Assembly (NCBI GenBank): GCA_963735175.1
Contig: CAVTJX010000008.1
Coordinates: forward strand, 186,001-250,000
Length of the DNA: 64,000 nucleotides
Direction: 5' to 3'
DNA from: CAVTJX01 sp963735175
GTDB lineage: Bacteria; Electryoneota; RPQS01
Shown here: positions 1 through 9,379 of the stretch, in pieces
How positions within the stretch are numbered: the stretch's first letter is position 1
How the letters are laid out: each line of letters starts with the position of its first letter
Program-made: the position numbers and the translations under genes
The notes under the pieces: generated by a model
Told to the model about the DNA's origin: nothing
Database searches by the model: none
The model's input: the letters and a program-made list of their open reading frames with translations, nothing else

Positions 1-2126
1 TCGCCGGGAACATCGTCGGAGACAGAGCGATAGACACGATAGCTATCGGCATTGGCCACCGCCGGCCAGCGCAGTTCCACGTGCGAGGCGTCGACGCGGT
101 AAAGCGTGACGGGAAAGGGCGCCGCCAGCGGCAGGATGATCTCCATCGCCAGCGCCGCCGTGTCGACGCCACTCAGCGCGTCGCTCACACGCGCGCGAAA
201 CTCGTAATGCCCCTGTGTGGTGGGCGTGCCGGCAAGGACGCCGCTCGCGGACAGCGTAATCCCCGGCGGCAGCGCGCCGCCCGCCAGCGACCAGGTCGTC
301 GCGCCCTGCGCCCCGAGGGCCACCAGCGTATCGATATAGGGTGTGTTCGCCAAACCGCCCGCCGCGGCCACATTCAACACCGTCAGCGGCAGCGGTTCAG
401 TGATAGCCGTTTTCAGCACCCAGTCGTCCGGGTCCACCACGAGACTTGCGGCCGCGAAGCCGGGAGTAAAATAGTAGCGCTCGTCACGGGCCGCGTTCTC
501 CACGCGCACGCGCAGCGTGTCCGGGCCGCCTGCGAGCCGCAGTTCCAGCCGCGTGGTAAAGAGCGTGTCCGGCGAGGTCTGCGTCTGGCGAATGCGCACC
601 ACGCTCTGCCACTGCCCGTCCAGCCAGCCACTGCCGACAGAAGCGGCATAATGCGGACGATTCCGCCCGTAGAGAAACGACCCGAGGTACGGGCTGACGT
701 TAATGCCCGTAACGTCGGCCACGTCGCTTAAAAACTGCACCGTCGTCGCGTTGCCGTAGCTGTGGCGCACGCGGTACTCGCGCAGCGCCGCGAAAAACAG
801 CGAATCGTTATCCAGCACGCCGCGCAGCATGTGCAGCAGCCACGCGCCCTTGTTGTAGACCGTGTTGGAACTGAAAAGAACTGTGGGATTATAGACCGGA
901 CCGGAAGGATCGGTCACGCCGAGATCGGAAAGCGACGTCATGTAGCTGCGGTAGGCGGCGAAACCGTTCAAGTGCTCGAACCACAGCGCCTCGGCATACG
1001 ACGCGAAGCCCTCGTTCAGCCAGATGTCCGGCCACGAAGCCAGCGTCACCTCGTCGCCAAACCACATGTGCGCGGCTTCGTGCAGCACGATATAGTCGTA
1101 GGTGTGCGTGCTGGTGGTGATGTTGCGGCCGTAGGAGGTGTTGCACTGGTGCTCCATCGCCCCGCCGAAACTGAACATCGTGTGCCCGTACTTTTCGTCC
1201 AGGAACGGATACTCGCCGAACATCGTGGCGCAGTAGATGCAGCATCGCCGGCAGCGCGTTCCAACTGATCAGCGCCTGGCTCAGCCGCTCGGGATACGGA
1301 TAATGCTCGATCGGCATGCTGTCGCCCGCCAGCGAAACGTACCAGTTCGTGTAATGCGCGTAGTTCGTAGCGCTCGCGCTGATCAAATACGTGGAAATGG
1401 GATAACCCTCGAACCACGTGAAGGTGCGCGCGGACGGCGCCAGCGGCGTGACCGACTCAAGCACGCCGTTCGACGTGGCGGTCAGCGTGTCGGCGACGAT
1501 GATCGCAATCCGCGCGCTGTCGGCCTTGTCGCCGGGATCGTTCTTCGACGGCCACCAGTCGCGCGCGCCGTAAGGTTCCGATAGCGTCGCGATCGTGGGC
1601 ACGAAATACGTTGATACCGGCCGGTTGTAGTAGAGGACGGATTGGTCGGAGGTCGATTGGCAGGGCGTGCCGTGATAATGCACGCGCACCGAGAGCGTAT
1701 CGTTCACCCCATACACCTGGCCCAGCGCCACCGTGAGCTGTTGGTTCTGCCGTGTGAAGGCAAGGCTCGCCCCGCTCGCCGAGCGAATGCTGTCGACGGT
1801 CAGCGTATCGCACAGATCGAGCACCAGTTCGTCAAGGTCCGGCGCCAGGCTGCGCGCGAGGATCCGTGTCGCTCCCACAATCGTGCGCGTGGAGTAGCCG
1901 CGTAAATCGACCGTAAGCTGGTAAAAGAGCGACGTCGTAATCGGCCTGCGTCGAACGCGCCGTGGGCCGCTCGGCTTCAAATCCGGCGCGCAACCGCGCA
2001 AGTTCCTGGGCATGGAACTCCGCCGGGCTGGCTGGAGGCGGCGCCTCGTCGAACGGCCACGACCGCCTGGGCGAGGGCAAATCCCGCCAGCAGCAGGCCG
2101 ATTCCGATGAAAACCCAGGTACGCAA
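1..2126 (-). CDS. M1-family secreted metallopeptidase, partial, frameshifted
   Basis: Zinc aminopeptidase of the M1 (gluzincin) family, exported. Reading the reverse strand gives a signal peptide ending FALAQA, a beta-rich N-domain, then HEAAHMWFGDE (zinc ligands, about 1080-1040) and downstream LNEGFASYAEALWF with the third ligand Glu. A C-terminal Ig-like and fibronectin-like part runs off the window start, so the C-terminus is missing. The frame changes three times: near 2050, 1935 and 1232. All pieces join in family order, so the gene looks whole apart from indels. No ATG precedes the signal peptide; TTG at 2126 (MRTWVFIGIG) is the only reasonable start and lies about 50 nt after a good promoter. 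The family and zinc site are seen directly; substrate is unknown. Confidence 0.85.
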
Positions 2127-2181
2127 AGGGGACGCGGTGACCTCTGTAAAAATGCCGCTTATACGGAGTCCATCTATATCC

Positions 2182-2210
2182 AATATAGCCTCGAAACCGC
2201 CCGAGTGCAA
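2182..2210 (-). promoter_or_regulatory. Promoter of the M1 peptidase gene
   Basis: On the minus strand TTGCAC (2205-2210) and TATATT (2182-2187) are separated by exactly 17 bp. The -10 box is covered by a perfect palindrome at 2174-2188 (CTATAT, 3 bp, ATATAG), a possible operator. Confidence 0.6.
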
Positions 2211-2351
2211 GCCGGAAGTAGAGCTTTCACAAAATTTAAACCAATAGTTCACAGATCATTGGCCGCTAAGCATTCCGCCGTGCAGGGTGCGTTCCATGGC
2301 CCCGGACTCCGGGCCGTTGCCGAAAAAAATAAAAAATTCGCAGCCTCGAAC

Positions 2352-2380
2352 TTGACAATGGTTATTCTTTATCGTATATT
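2352..2380 (+). promoter_or_regulatory. arsR-arsM promoter
   Basis: Consensus sigma70-type promoter: TTGACA at 2352-2357, 17-bp spacer, TATATT at 2375-2380. It lies 33 bp before the arsR ATG at 2413, which has AAGGAG about 10 nt upstream. Confidence 0.8.
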
Positions 2381-2386
2381 TACGAT
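2371..2386. promoter_or_regulatory. Probable ArsR operator
   Basis: Perfect 6-4-6 palindrome, ATCGTA-TATT-TACGAT, overlapping the -10 box of the arsR promoter. Position and size suit an ArsR/SmtB dimer that represses its own operon until it binds arsenite. Binding is inferred; the palindrome is seen. Confidence 0.65.
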
Positions 2387-2412
2387 GAACGATTTACAAG
2401 GAGTCCCGTTGC

Positions 2413-2750
2413 CATGGATGCCCTGCCGATTTTGACGCAAAACCGCCGCCACACGGGATGAGGACGCGTTCGACACGGAACTGTCGACGCTCGCCCGCGC
2501 CCTCGGACACCCCCACCGTGTGGCTATTTTGCGGTTTCTAAAGGACCGCGCGGCCTGCATTTGCGGCGATATCGTGGACCGGCTGCCGGTGGCTCAATCG
2601 ACCGTTTCGCAGCATCTGAAAAAGCTGAAAGAGGCCGGCTGGATCACCGGCGAGATCGAAGGGCCGCGCACCTGCTACTGTATTCATCCCGACAGTTTCG
2701 ATAAATTTCGTACGTTGGTTGCCACTCTGACCCACTTGAGGTACACTCCC
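2413..2750 (+). CDS. arsR: ArsR-family arsenic-responsive repressor, frameshifted
   Basis: Winged-helix ArsR/SmtB repressor. The conserved body reads LARALGHPHRVAILRFLK, then CICGD (a Cys-x-Cys as in the ArsR arsenite site), then the recognition helix VAQSTVSQHLKKLKEAGWI and a second CYC pair near the C-terminus. ATG 2413 has a good ribosome site, but its frame (MDALPILTQ) meets a stop after 15 codons; a single-base change near 2430 is needed to enter the conserved frame. There is no stop before arsM: the frame runs straight into the arsM ATG at 2751. Two TGA codons (2728, 2737) lie in the next frame, so a missing base may have removed the true stop. A real ArsR-ArsM fusion is the alternative. 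Confidence 0.8.
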
Positions 2751-3542
2751 ATGAATACCCCCGAAGACATTCGCACGGTTGTGCGTGAACGCTACGGCAA
2801 GACGGCAGAAACCGCGCAGCAGTTGCTGCGGCGGAGGAACGTGCTGCGGCGGCGCGGGCGACGCCGAGAGCGATCTCCCAGCAGATCGGCTACAATCTCG
2901 AAGATCTGAAAAATATTCCCGCCGGCGCCAACCTCGGCCTCGGCTGCGGCAATCCGTTCGACGCGGCGCAGATTCAGCCCGGCGAGGTCGTGCTCGACCT
3001 CGGCAGCGGCGCGGGCATCGACTGCTTCATCGCCGTGCGCGCCATGGGCGCGGGCAAGGCCATCGGCGTCGACATGACCCCGCAGATGATCGAGAAGGCG
3101 CGGAAGAACGCGCGCGAGGCCGGCATCACCGATGTCGACTTCCGCCTCGGCGAAATCGAGCATCTGCCCATCGCCGACAACTCCGTCGACGTCATCATCT
3201 CCAACTGCGTCATCAACCTCTCGCCCGACAAGCCGCAGGTCTTCGCGCGAGGCCCTGCGCGTATTAAAACCCGGCGGCCGCATGCTGGTTTCGGATCTCG
3301 TGCTGCGCCGCCCGCTCTCGGAAAAGCTGAAGAACTCCGTCGAAGCCTACGTCGGCTGCGTCTCCGGCGCGTCGATGAAAGAGGAGTACCTCCAGCTCAT
3401 GCGCGACGCGGGCTTTGCCGACGTGAAAATCGTCTCCGAAAACGTCTACGACATCGGCCTCGGCGACATCCACGAAGACCTCTACCGCGAAGCCCTTGAA
3501 GCCGTCGTCTCCGTCAAAGTCCGCGCCCTCAAGAAGGGATGA
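2751..3542 (+). CDS. arsM: Arsenite methyltransferase ArsM, frameshifted
   Basis: SAM-dependent As(III) methyltransferase, making methylated and volatile arsenicals in the cytoplasm. Start MNTPEDIRTVVRERYGK with GAGG at 2738. Family signatures appear in order: a Cys-rich SCCGGGTCCGGAGD stretch, GANLGLGCGNP, SAM motif VVLDLGSGAGIDCF, arsenic-binding Cys in SNCVINLSPDK, and YVGCVSGAS near the C-terminus. The frame changes near 2820, 2873 and 3245; the last site is a GCGCG run where two bases appear to be missing. With these repaired the protein has normal family length, about 263 residues. It follows arsR and probably shares its promoter, so it should be arsenic-induced. Confidence 0.88.
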
Positions 3543-3569
3543 AGTATTAAGGATGAACGGCCACTATCT

Positions 3570-3648
3570 GATACTGGCCGAGCCGGGTTGGGCGTGGGTC
3601 AAGACAAAGGCGTGCGCCCAGACAAAAACCCGGCGCGAAATCCTGAGC
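3570..3648 (+). repeat. Diverged single copy of the 80-bp repeat found at 11.9-12.2 kb
   Basis: The stretch from ATACTGGCCGAGCCGGGTTG to GAAATCCTGA follows, base by base with substitutions and small gaps, the 80-bp unit repeated at 11887-12208 (GAGCCGG(G/A)TTGGGC, then CAGACA, then AAAAACCC, then GAAATC or GGAATC). It lies between arsM and the arsM terminator. Confidence 0.6.
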
Positions 3649-3672
3649 ACCGCGAAGCAAGCACCCATTAGC

Positions 3673-3704
3673 AAAGCGGCGAACCCCTTCAGGTTCGCCG
3701 CTTT
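3673..3704. terminator. Bidirectional terminator between arsM and the rhomboid gene
   Basis: Perfect 13-bp stem AAAGCGGCGAACC / GGTTCGCCGCTTT with a 6-nt loop, A-rich on one side and T-rich on the other. It separates two convergent genes. Confidence 0.8.
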
Positions 3705-3727
3705 TGCATTGTCATCACATGCCGCGC

Positions 3728-4550
3728 TTACATCTGCTTCTCGCGCTCGCGCAAAATCTTGCTCGCTTTTTCGAGACGCTTCTGCTCGGCCTTCGTCAAG
3801 CCTTCGAAGCCGACGCGGTTAATCTTATCGAGCAGCTCATCGACCTCGCGGCGTACTTTGTCGAGATCCTCTTCCTCGCGGCGGCGGGCGGCCTCCTCGC
3901 GCTGTTCCTTCCAGTTGCCGAGCGCGTTGAAGCGGCGCGGCCAGATGCGACCGCGCTTGAGATACACATAGCCCACGGCCATGCCGCCAAGGTGCGCGAG
4001 ATGGGCCACGCCGCCCGAGCCGCTGGTGAGACTGAACCACAGTTCCACCGCGCCGAAAATCAGCGCGAACCACTTGGCTCTGCAGCGGAATGATGAACCA
4101 GACATAAATGATATTATCCGGAAAGAGCACCGCATAGGCCGTCAGCAGACCGTAAATCGCGCCCGACGCGCCCACGGTGGGAACCGGCGACCCCATATTG
4201 AAGAGCGCGTAGCTCAAGCCGCCGCCGAGGCCGGTAAGCAGGTAATATTTCAAAAACTCGCGCGAACCCCAGGTGCGTTCGAGAATCGAGCCGAACATCC
4301 ACAGCGCCAGCATGTTGAAGAAGATATGCCCGAGCCCGCCGTGCAGGAACATGTAGGTGAAGAGCTGCCAGACTTTGCCGGAAAAGAAGTCCTGCGGCAC
4401 CAGCCCGAAGTTGTAGGCCAACAGGGGTTGCAGGTGAAAAATCTCCTGCACGGCAAAGATCGTCACGTTCGAAAGGATGAGGAAGCGGACGACTTCCGTC
4501 CACCCCATCCCCATCTCAATATACGCGAATTTTAGGCGTTGCTGCTGCAC
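3728..4550 (-). CDS. Rhomboid-family intramembrane serine protease, frameshifted
   Basis: Integral membrane protein with about six hydrophobic segments. The catalytic Ser is in TVGASGAIYG and the catalytic His in AHLAHLGGMAVGY; the L1-type region reads WQLFTYMFLHGGLGHIFFNM. The C-terminus is a charged coiled-coil-like tail with a long Arg/Glu run. The frame changes once near 4085, where CTGCAGAGCC seems to carry one extra base; both halves are clearly one protein. Start taken at ATG 4550 (MQQQRLKFAYIEMG). Substrate unknown. It stands alone, convergent with arsM. Confidence 0.87.
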
Positions 4551-4637
4551 AGATCACGTCTCAAGTTAAGACCATAAACACGGCAAAAATCCGACACCCA
4601 ACTCTTGTAGGGACACGGCTGCCGTGTCACTGCCGCT

Positions 4638-5135
4638 CTAATTTCGATACGCCCGGCTGTGGGTTTCGATAAAGCCGTGGAAGCGGTGCATAAAACCCGT
4701 GCCGGCGAGGAACATCATCGGGCAGAAGCCGAGTATCAACTGCAAATTGTTGTCCACCGCTTTTTCCAGTAGACGCGGCCGCGAGCGGCGCGGCGGAAAC
4801 GGCACCCACACGCGGGTGATGCCGGCCTGAATGCAATCATCCAACGCCGCGAACATCGGCGCCTCGGGCAAAACAATCAGGGCGCCTTTGGGACACGGCT
4901 CCAGTCCGCGCACGCTGGCAAAACAAGGCGCACTCTCGATTTCGCTGGCCTGGGGATTGACCGGTACCACGTCATACCCCCGCAGCCGCAATTCGCGAAA
5001 CAGAGTGCGCGAATACTCCCGGCTTACTCTTGAAACGCCGATCAGGGCGATTCGGTTCTGCGCCAGAAAATCATCAATCCGTTCCGCAGTGGTGAGGGAC
5101 TTCGGCAGAGCCGGAGCCGTCAGTGTCTCATTCAT
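4638..5135 (-). CDS. CoA-binding (CoA_binding_2, YccU-like) protein
   Basis: Small Rossmann-fold protein of 165 residues. It shows ERIDDFLAQNRIALIGVSR, the typical CoA/nucleotide-binding start, then GYDVVPVNPQASEI and the end of the fold at VWVPFPP. Members are homologous to the CoA-binding part of succinyl-CoA synthetase alpha, but no enzyme activity is established. ATG 5135 has GGAGGT six bases upstream and overlaps the stop of the PEGA gene (ATGA), so the two are translationally coupled. The usual family C-terminus with a conserved CxxxE is less clear here. Confidence 0.8.
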   Translation of the reverse strand: MNETLTAPALPKSLTTAERIDDFLAQNRIALIGVSRVSREYSRTLFRELRLRGYDVVPVNPQASEIESAPCFASVRGLEPCPKGALIVLPEAPMFAALDDCIQAGITRVWVPFPPRRSRPRLLEKAVDNNLQLILGFCPMMFLAGTGFMHRFHGFIETHSRAYRN

Positions 5136-6646
5136 AGCACCTCCAGCTTCCACAAATAGTTGAAGACCGTATTCCGCTCCCCGGCGCGAATCAGCAATCG
5201 GTTTTCGCCGGGAACCAGCATTCCCTGCAGCGACCATTCTTCGTAACGTCCGGCCTCGGCATCAATGGTCGTGTAGGTCGGGCGATAGTTATCGAGAAAT
5301 GTCCGGTCATTGAGTTGAACCACAATTTCGCTCCGCCCACCCGTAAACACCAGCGGATAGCGTTTGTCCGAGCGGTAAAGATAGAGCCGGAGATTCAGGG
5401 ACGAGGCCGGGTCCACTTCACTGGGTAATTCAAAGGTAAAGGCAATATAATCCCCGCCCGTCGGGTTGCGATTGAGATCACCGATCCCCAGCTCCCAGCC
5501 GAGCTTGCGCGAATTCGGAATCTCGCGCACTTTCGCGCCCAGCACAGTGCTCGGTTCTGCGCCGTCCATAGTCGAGTAGATCCCCACACTCCACCGGATA
5601 CTGCCTTCTTTGAGAATCTGTTCCTTGTCTGCAACTTCCGCCAAGATATGCACCGCCGGAACATAGACTCCGCTGACGCTGGGCTGGGGCTGTGTGGGAG
5701 TGATCGAAACGCGCACCGGTTGCGGCGTGATCCAGCCGGTTACCGGCCCGAAGGAGATCGCGTAGAGGCCCGGATCGCGATTCACTACGGCCCTGCCTCT
5801 GCCGACCGACTGATCATCCACAAAAATCGATCCAGCGATAGGTTTGGTGTCGATGACAAGCTGCCAAACCGTCTGGTTCTTCGGCGAGAGATTGAAAAAG
5901 ATCGACTGCGATGCAGATCCGGCGCGGACAATGACCGTATCCAAAGTTGGATCGGCTTCGTAACCCTCGCGCTCGACACGGATCACATGCGTACCGGCTT
6001 CGAGGCTGAGCCGCAGGGGACTGGTGCCAGCCTGTTCGATCTCATCCACATAGATCCGTGCGCCCGGTTCGGAGGTGGAGACATCCACGCCACCTTTCCC
6101 ATCGGCGGATCTGGGCCGGGCCTCCAGAGGTGTCTGGAGCGGAGCCGGCTCTTTATGAATCGGCAAGAGCGGTTGGCGACGGCCGATAACGCTGTCGCCA
6201 TATTCCGCGCTCCGCCGCAACTGATCGCCCGTCGGGGCACTCAGGGAAGACGAGTCGAGGTCGTCCGAATCGTTGAAGGTCGAAAGGGGCAGGCCGAGAT
6301 CCGTCTGGGTCGATCCAGTCGCGGATGGAATCAATGTCGTTCCCTGCCGGAACAGCCGAAAACGCACCGTATCGGTGTGCCCGGCCCGAACATCGACCAC
6401 CTGCGCAACCGGATCGGGCTGCATGCCGGTCGCATGCACCGTGACAGAGTGGCGTCCGGGACGGACACGGTCGAGCCGCCCATCCGTAACCCTGTTCGTG
6501 GGCTTCAGATCGAGCCAGATGCTACCTCCTGGGGGCGCGGACAGCACCACCAACGAGCCCCGTCCCAGAGGTCTCCATTGTTGTTGGATGAGCAGGCCCG
6601 CCATGGCTAAAATCAGCCCGCCCATGAGCCACAGTCCAAAGCGCAT
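5132..6646 (-). CDS. Membrane-anchored PEGA-domain protein
   Basis: 504-residue envelope protein. An N-terminal membrane anchor (MRFGLWLMGGLILAMAGLLI) is followed by a first PEGA-like repeat (GSIWLDLKPTNRV), a Ser/Asp-rich linker, a second PEGA (PGARIYVDEIEQAGTSPLRL), a third degenerate one (GSIFVDDQSVGRG) and a C-terminal beta-rich domain ending in WKLEVL. PEGA repeats occur in bacterial surface and S-layer-associated proteins; the specific role is unknown. ATG 6646 was chosen because it starts the hydrophobic anchor and has a promoter just upstream. Coupled by overlap to the CoA-binding protein. Confidence 0.78.
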   Translation of the reverse strand: MRFGLWLMGGLILAMAGLLIQQQWRPLGRGSLVVLSAPPGGSIWLDLKPTNRVTDGRLDRVRPGRHSVTVHATGMQPDPVAQVVDVRAGHTDTVRFRLFRQGTTLIPSATGSTQTDLGLPLSTFNDSDDLDSSSLSAPTGDQLRRSAEYGDSVIGRRQPLLPIHKEPAPLQTPLEARPRSADGKGGVDVSTSEPGARIYVDEIEQAGTSPLRLSLEAGTHVIRVEREGYEADPTLDTVIVRAGSASQSIFFNLSPKNQTVWQLVIDTKPIAGSIFVDDQSVGRGRAVVNRDPGLYAISFGPVTGWITPQPVRVSITPTQPQPSVSGVYVPAVHILAEVADKEQILKEGSIRWSVGIYSTMDGAEPSTVLGAKVREIPNSRKLGWELGIGDLNRNPTGGDYIAFTFELPSEVDPASSLNLRLYLYRSDKRYPLVFTGGRSEIVVQLNDRTFLDNYRPTYTTIDAEAGRYEEWSLQGMLVPGENRLLIRAGERNTVFNYLWKLEVL

Positions 6647-6654
6647 AATCCTAT

Positions 6655-6682
6655 AATATAAACATCTCCGTCTAATTCGCAA
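6655..6682 (-). promoter_or_regulatory. Promoter of the PEGA/CoA-binding operon
   Basis: Minus-strand TTGCGA (6677-6682), 16-bp spacer, TATATT (6655-6660). The -10 box is only about 9 bp from the ATG, so the mRNA leader would be very short or absent. Confidence 0.55.
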
Positions 6683-6781
6683 CCCAGCGCCCCGGCGCTG
6701 GACTCGGTGGCGTGGCCCGTTGATCGCCGCGCTGCGCCGGCGAAGTGGTTTCCACGCCCAATACCGCCCCTTCCATACTAG

Positions 6782-6803
6782 CCGGCACGCTCCTGCGTGC
6801 CGG
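6782..6803. repeat. Palindrome, apex CTCCTG
   Basis: 8-bp arms CCGGCACG and CGTGCCGG around CTCCTG. Member of the arm-variable, apex-conserved family described in the findings. Confidence 0.75.
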
Positions 6804-6837
6804 ATTTGATTCACGGAGTCGCCCAGTCTGTGTAAAT

Positions 6838-6859
6838 CCAACCCGCAGGAGCGGGTTGG
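6838..6859. repeat. Palindrome, apex CAGGAG (CTCCTG on minus)
   Basis: 8-bp arms CCAACCCG and CGGGTTGG around CAGGAG. Same family as 6782-6803 but in reverse orientation and with different arms. Confidence 0.75.
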
Positions 6860-6912
6860 CTGGTAATTCCGGTACTAGCGGACTCCGGTTGACCGTAGTG
6901 GTAATTACTGCG

Positions 6913-6941
6913 TTGACAATCAGGTCGGGGATTCGTATTTT
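6913..6941 (+). promoter_or_regulatory. Promoter of the methyltransferase-bacillithiol cluster
   Basis: TTGACA (6913-6918), 17-bp spacer, TATTTT (6936-6941), 43 bp before the ATG at 6985. Near-consensus. Confidence 0.75.
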
Positions 6942-6984
6942 GCAAGCGGTTGTAATCCCAAGCACAAACTGAAGCACGACGAAA

Positions 6985-7734
6985 ATGGATGCCCGCGACT
7001 CGAAGGAATGGTTTCAGGACTGGTTTGATGAAGACTACCTGGCCCTGTATGCGCACCGTGACGCTTTGGAAGCGCGGCGCTTCGTGCGCCGGCTATGGAA
7101 CCACCTCGAACTGAAACCCGGCGTGCGCGTGGCAGACGTGCCCTGCGGAGCGGGCCGCTACAGCTTTGCCTTTGCCGAACGCGGAGCTCACGTGGTGAGC
7201 GTGGATCTGTCCGCGGTCATGCTGGCGCGGGCCGTGGCCGATGCGGCCGACCTCGGCGTCGAACCGCTGTTCGTGCGCGGCGATCTGCGACACATGCCGC
7301 TGCGCGCGGGATTTCACGTGGTGGCGAACGTGTTTTCCAGCCTCGGCTATTTCGAGGATGAGTGTGATAACCGCGCGGTCTTCGCGGAATTCGCGCGGCT
7401 GCTTTGTCCGCAGGGTGTGCTGATTGTCGATGTGATCAATCCGCCGTACCTGCGCGCCAATTTCGTGGCCGAAACCCGCCGCGACACCACCGCCAGTAAA
7501 GTCTTTGAGTGGCGCGAACTCGACCGGGACCGAAACCGCGTGACCAAACGCATCGAGATTTGCCGCGACGGCGAAACGCGGACGATTTGCGAATCCGTAC
7601 GGCTCTATGACCGGGAACAGCTCGTCCGCCTGGCCCGGGAGCAGCGGCTCACACCGGTGGATTTCTGGGGCGATTACGACGGCTCGCCGTTCACCGCCAA
7701 AAGCCCGCGTCTGATCCTGTTTGCCAAGAAATGA
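6985..7734 (+). CDS. Class I SAM-dependent methyltransferase
   Basis: 249-residue soluble methyltransferase. Motif I reads VRVADVPCGAGRYSFAFAERG, followed by VVSVDLSAVMLARA (acidic residue for ribose), then LFVRGDLRHMP and NVFSSLGYFED, a methyltransf_25/11-type layout. The C-terminal half (FEWRELDRDRNRVTKRIEI) resembles methyltransferases of small molecules. It is not a recognisable UbiE/MenG. It heads the bacillithiol cluster and its stop overlaps the bshC start (ATGA), so a role with a thiol or its conjugates is conceivable but not shown. Confidence 0.8.
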   Translation: MDARDSKEWFQDWFDEDYLALYAHRDALEARRFVRRLWNHLELKPGVRVADVPCGAGRYSFAFAERGAHVVSVDLSAVMLARAVADAADLGVEPLFVRGDLRHMPLRAGFHVVANVFSSLGYFEDECDNRAVFAEFARLLCPQGVLIVDVINPPYLRANFVAETRRDTTASKVFEWRELDRDRNRVTKRIEICRDGETRTICESVRLYDREQLVRLAREQRLTPVDFWGDYDGSPFTAKSPRLILFAKK

Positions 7735-9368
7735 GTGTCTCCACGATCCAACGGCACGCCATCGACTATCGCCATTTGCCCAGCTTCTCCCGTTCCTGGC
7801 ACGCAGCCATTGCGGGCGATGTTCCTCAAGCGCTGTACGCGCGCGTGCCGCTGAGTATGCAGGCCTGCCGCGAGGCCGCCGCCGAACAGTTGGCCTTTCC
7901 GCGTCCGTGGGCGGAACTGGCCGACGTGCTGCGCGTGCGTGGTACGGAATATGGCGTTCCGGACAAAACCCTGGCGCGGCTCGCGGCGCTGGCGCAAGGC
8001 CGGGCCGTGATGGTGGTGACCGGACAGCAGGTAGGGTATCTCGGCGGGCCGCTGTACACACTGCTGAAAGCGTATCACACGGTGCGGCTCGCGGCGGAAC
8101 TGGAGCGCGACCTGAACTGCGCGGTGCTGCCGCTGTTCTGGCTCGAGGGCGAAGACCACGACCTCGAGGAAGTGCGCACGGCGTATTATGCCGATCGCGC
8201 GGGCGAACTGCGGAGCCTGCGCTACGCGCCGCGCGAGGAAGTCGCAGGGTTGGAAGTCGGGCGCTATCCGGTCGATGCCGCGCTGCATCTTCAGGAAATG
8301 GCCGCGTCACTGGATCTGCCACACGAGGACGGCCTCGCGCTTTTGCGCGAGTGCTACAGCGACACGACGCTTTCCGGCGGAATGGGAAGATTGCTGGCGC
8401 GCGTGCTCGGGCCGCGCGGCTTGCTGGTGGTGGAAGGCATGGATGCGGGCTTGAAACAAATGGCCCTCCCGCTGTGGGAACGCGTGCTGCACGCGGGGCG
8501 CGGCCTGGGCGAGCGGCTCGCCGCGCGCTCATCCGAGTTGCAATCGCAGGGCTGGGCGAGCCCGCTGACGCCGACGCCGGAGGCGCATCTCTTCTACCTC
8601 GTGGGTGCGGACCACGTGCGCTCCGCGTATACCTACGATGGCAAGCTGCTGCATCCACGTGGGGGAGCGCAGACACTGACGCGGGAAACCGCCGAGCGGC
8701 TGATTCAAAGTGGCGAGCTGTGCGTCAGCCCCAAGGCCGCGCTGCGGCCGCTCTATCAGGACTTTGTGCTGCCCACCGTGGCTTACGTGGGCGGGCCGGG
8801 GGAGCTGGATTATCACGCGCAGCTCACGCCGTTTTACGGGACACTGGGCGTGGTCGCGCCGTCGCTCTTTCCCCGGCTCTCGGTATCGCTGCTGGATGCG
8901 CGGGTGGCGAAAATCGCCGGCAAAGTGGGACTATCCTTCGAGCGGCTGCTGGGTGAGGAACGCGATGTTCTGATCCGCGATCTCGTGCGCGAAGAAGACG
9001 ACGGCCGTACAGCAGCGGTCTTTGATCAAGCTCGCGGCGAGATTGAGGCGCTGTTTGAGCGGCTTACACCGGATATCGCGGCAATCGATCCCACGCTGGA
9101 AGGCGCGGCTCATGGCGCGGCGGGCAAATGCCTGCACGTGTTGTCGGAACTGCGGCAGAAAAGCGAGCGCGCGCTGAAACAGCAGCACGGCACGGGACTC
9201 GCGCGGCTCGACAAGGCGCTGGCATTCCTCCGTCCCCAGGGCCAACTGGCCGAACGGGTGTTCTCAACGGGCTATTATCTGGCAAAGTTCGGGCCGGAGG
9301 GATTGCTGGAAGCGCTGGACGAACTTCCCGCGGATGCACGGGAGCATTTTATCATTGAAATGGATTAG
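7731..9368 (+). CDS. bshC: Bacillithiol biosynthesis cysteine-adding enzyme BshC
   Basis: Adds cysteine to GlcN-malate, the last step of bacillithiol synthesis. The 545-residue length matches BshC. Signatures seen: VMVVTGQQVGYLGGPLYTLLKAYH, then LPLFWLEGEDHDLEEV, and TVAYVGGPGELDYHAQL in the core, with a coiled-coil C-terminal region ending in EHFIIEMD. Intact frame. The ATG overlaps the upstream methyltransferase stop by 4 bases, and bshB1 starts 11 bases after its stop, so the cluster is one operon. Confidence 0.95.
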   Translation: MSVSTIQRHAIDYRHLPSFSRSWHAAIAGDVPQALYARVPLSMQACREAAAEQLAFPRPWAELADVLRVRGTEYGVPDKTLARLAALAQGRAVMVVTGQQVGYLGGPLYTLLKAYHTVRLAAELERDLNCAVLPLFWLEGEDHDLEEVRTAYYADRAGELRSLRYAPREEVAGLEVGRYPVDAALHLQEMAASLDLPHEDGLALLRECYSDTTLSGGMGRLLARVLGPRGLLVVEGMDAGLKQMALPLWERVLHAGRGLGERLAARSSELQSQGWASPLTPTPEAHLFYLVGADHVRSAYTYDGKLLHPRGGAQTLTRETAERLIQSGELCVSPKAALRPLYQDFVLPTVAYVGGPGELDYHAQLTPFYGTLGVVAPSLFPRLSVSLLDARVAKIAGKVGLSFERLLGEERDVLIRDLVREEDDGRTAAVFDQARGEIEALFERLTPDIAAIDPTLEGAAHGAAGKCLHVLSELRQKSERALKQQHGTGLARLDKALAFLRPQGQLAERVFSTGYYLAKFGPEGLLEALDELPADAREHFIIEMD

Positions 9369-9379
9369 GAACAGCGCAG

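Larger units (their letters stand above)
6683..6984. other. Divergent intergenic region with two CTCCTG-apex palindromes
   Basis: No gene seen. It holds two perfect palindromes: 6782-6803 (arms CCGGCACG/CGTGCCGG, apex CTCCTG) and 6838-6859 (arms CCAACCCG/CGGGTTGG, apex CAGGAG, the reverse complement of the first apex). The promoter of the methyltransferase-bsh cluster follows at 6913-6941. Confidence 0.7.

Noticed and set aside
6985..7734. MenG/UbiE to complete the menaquinone pathway
   Set aside because: The methyltransferase lacks the UbiE signature blocks and belongs by overlap to the bacillithiol cluster.
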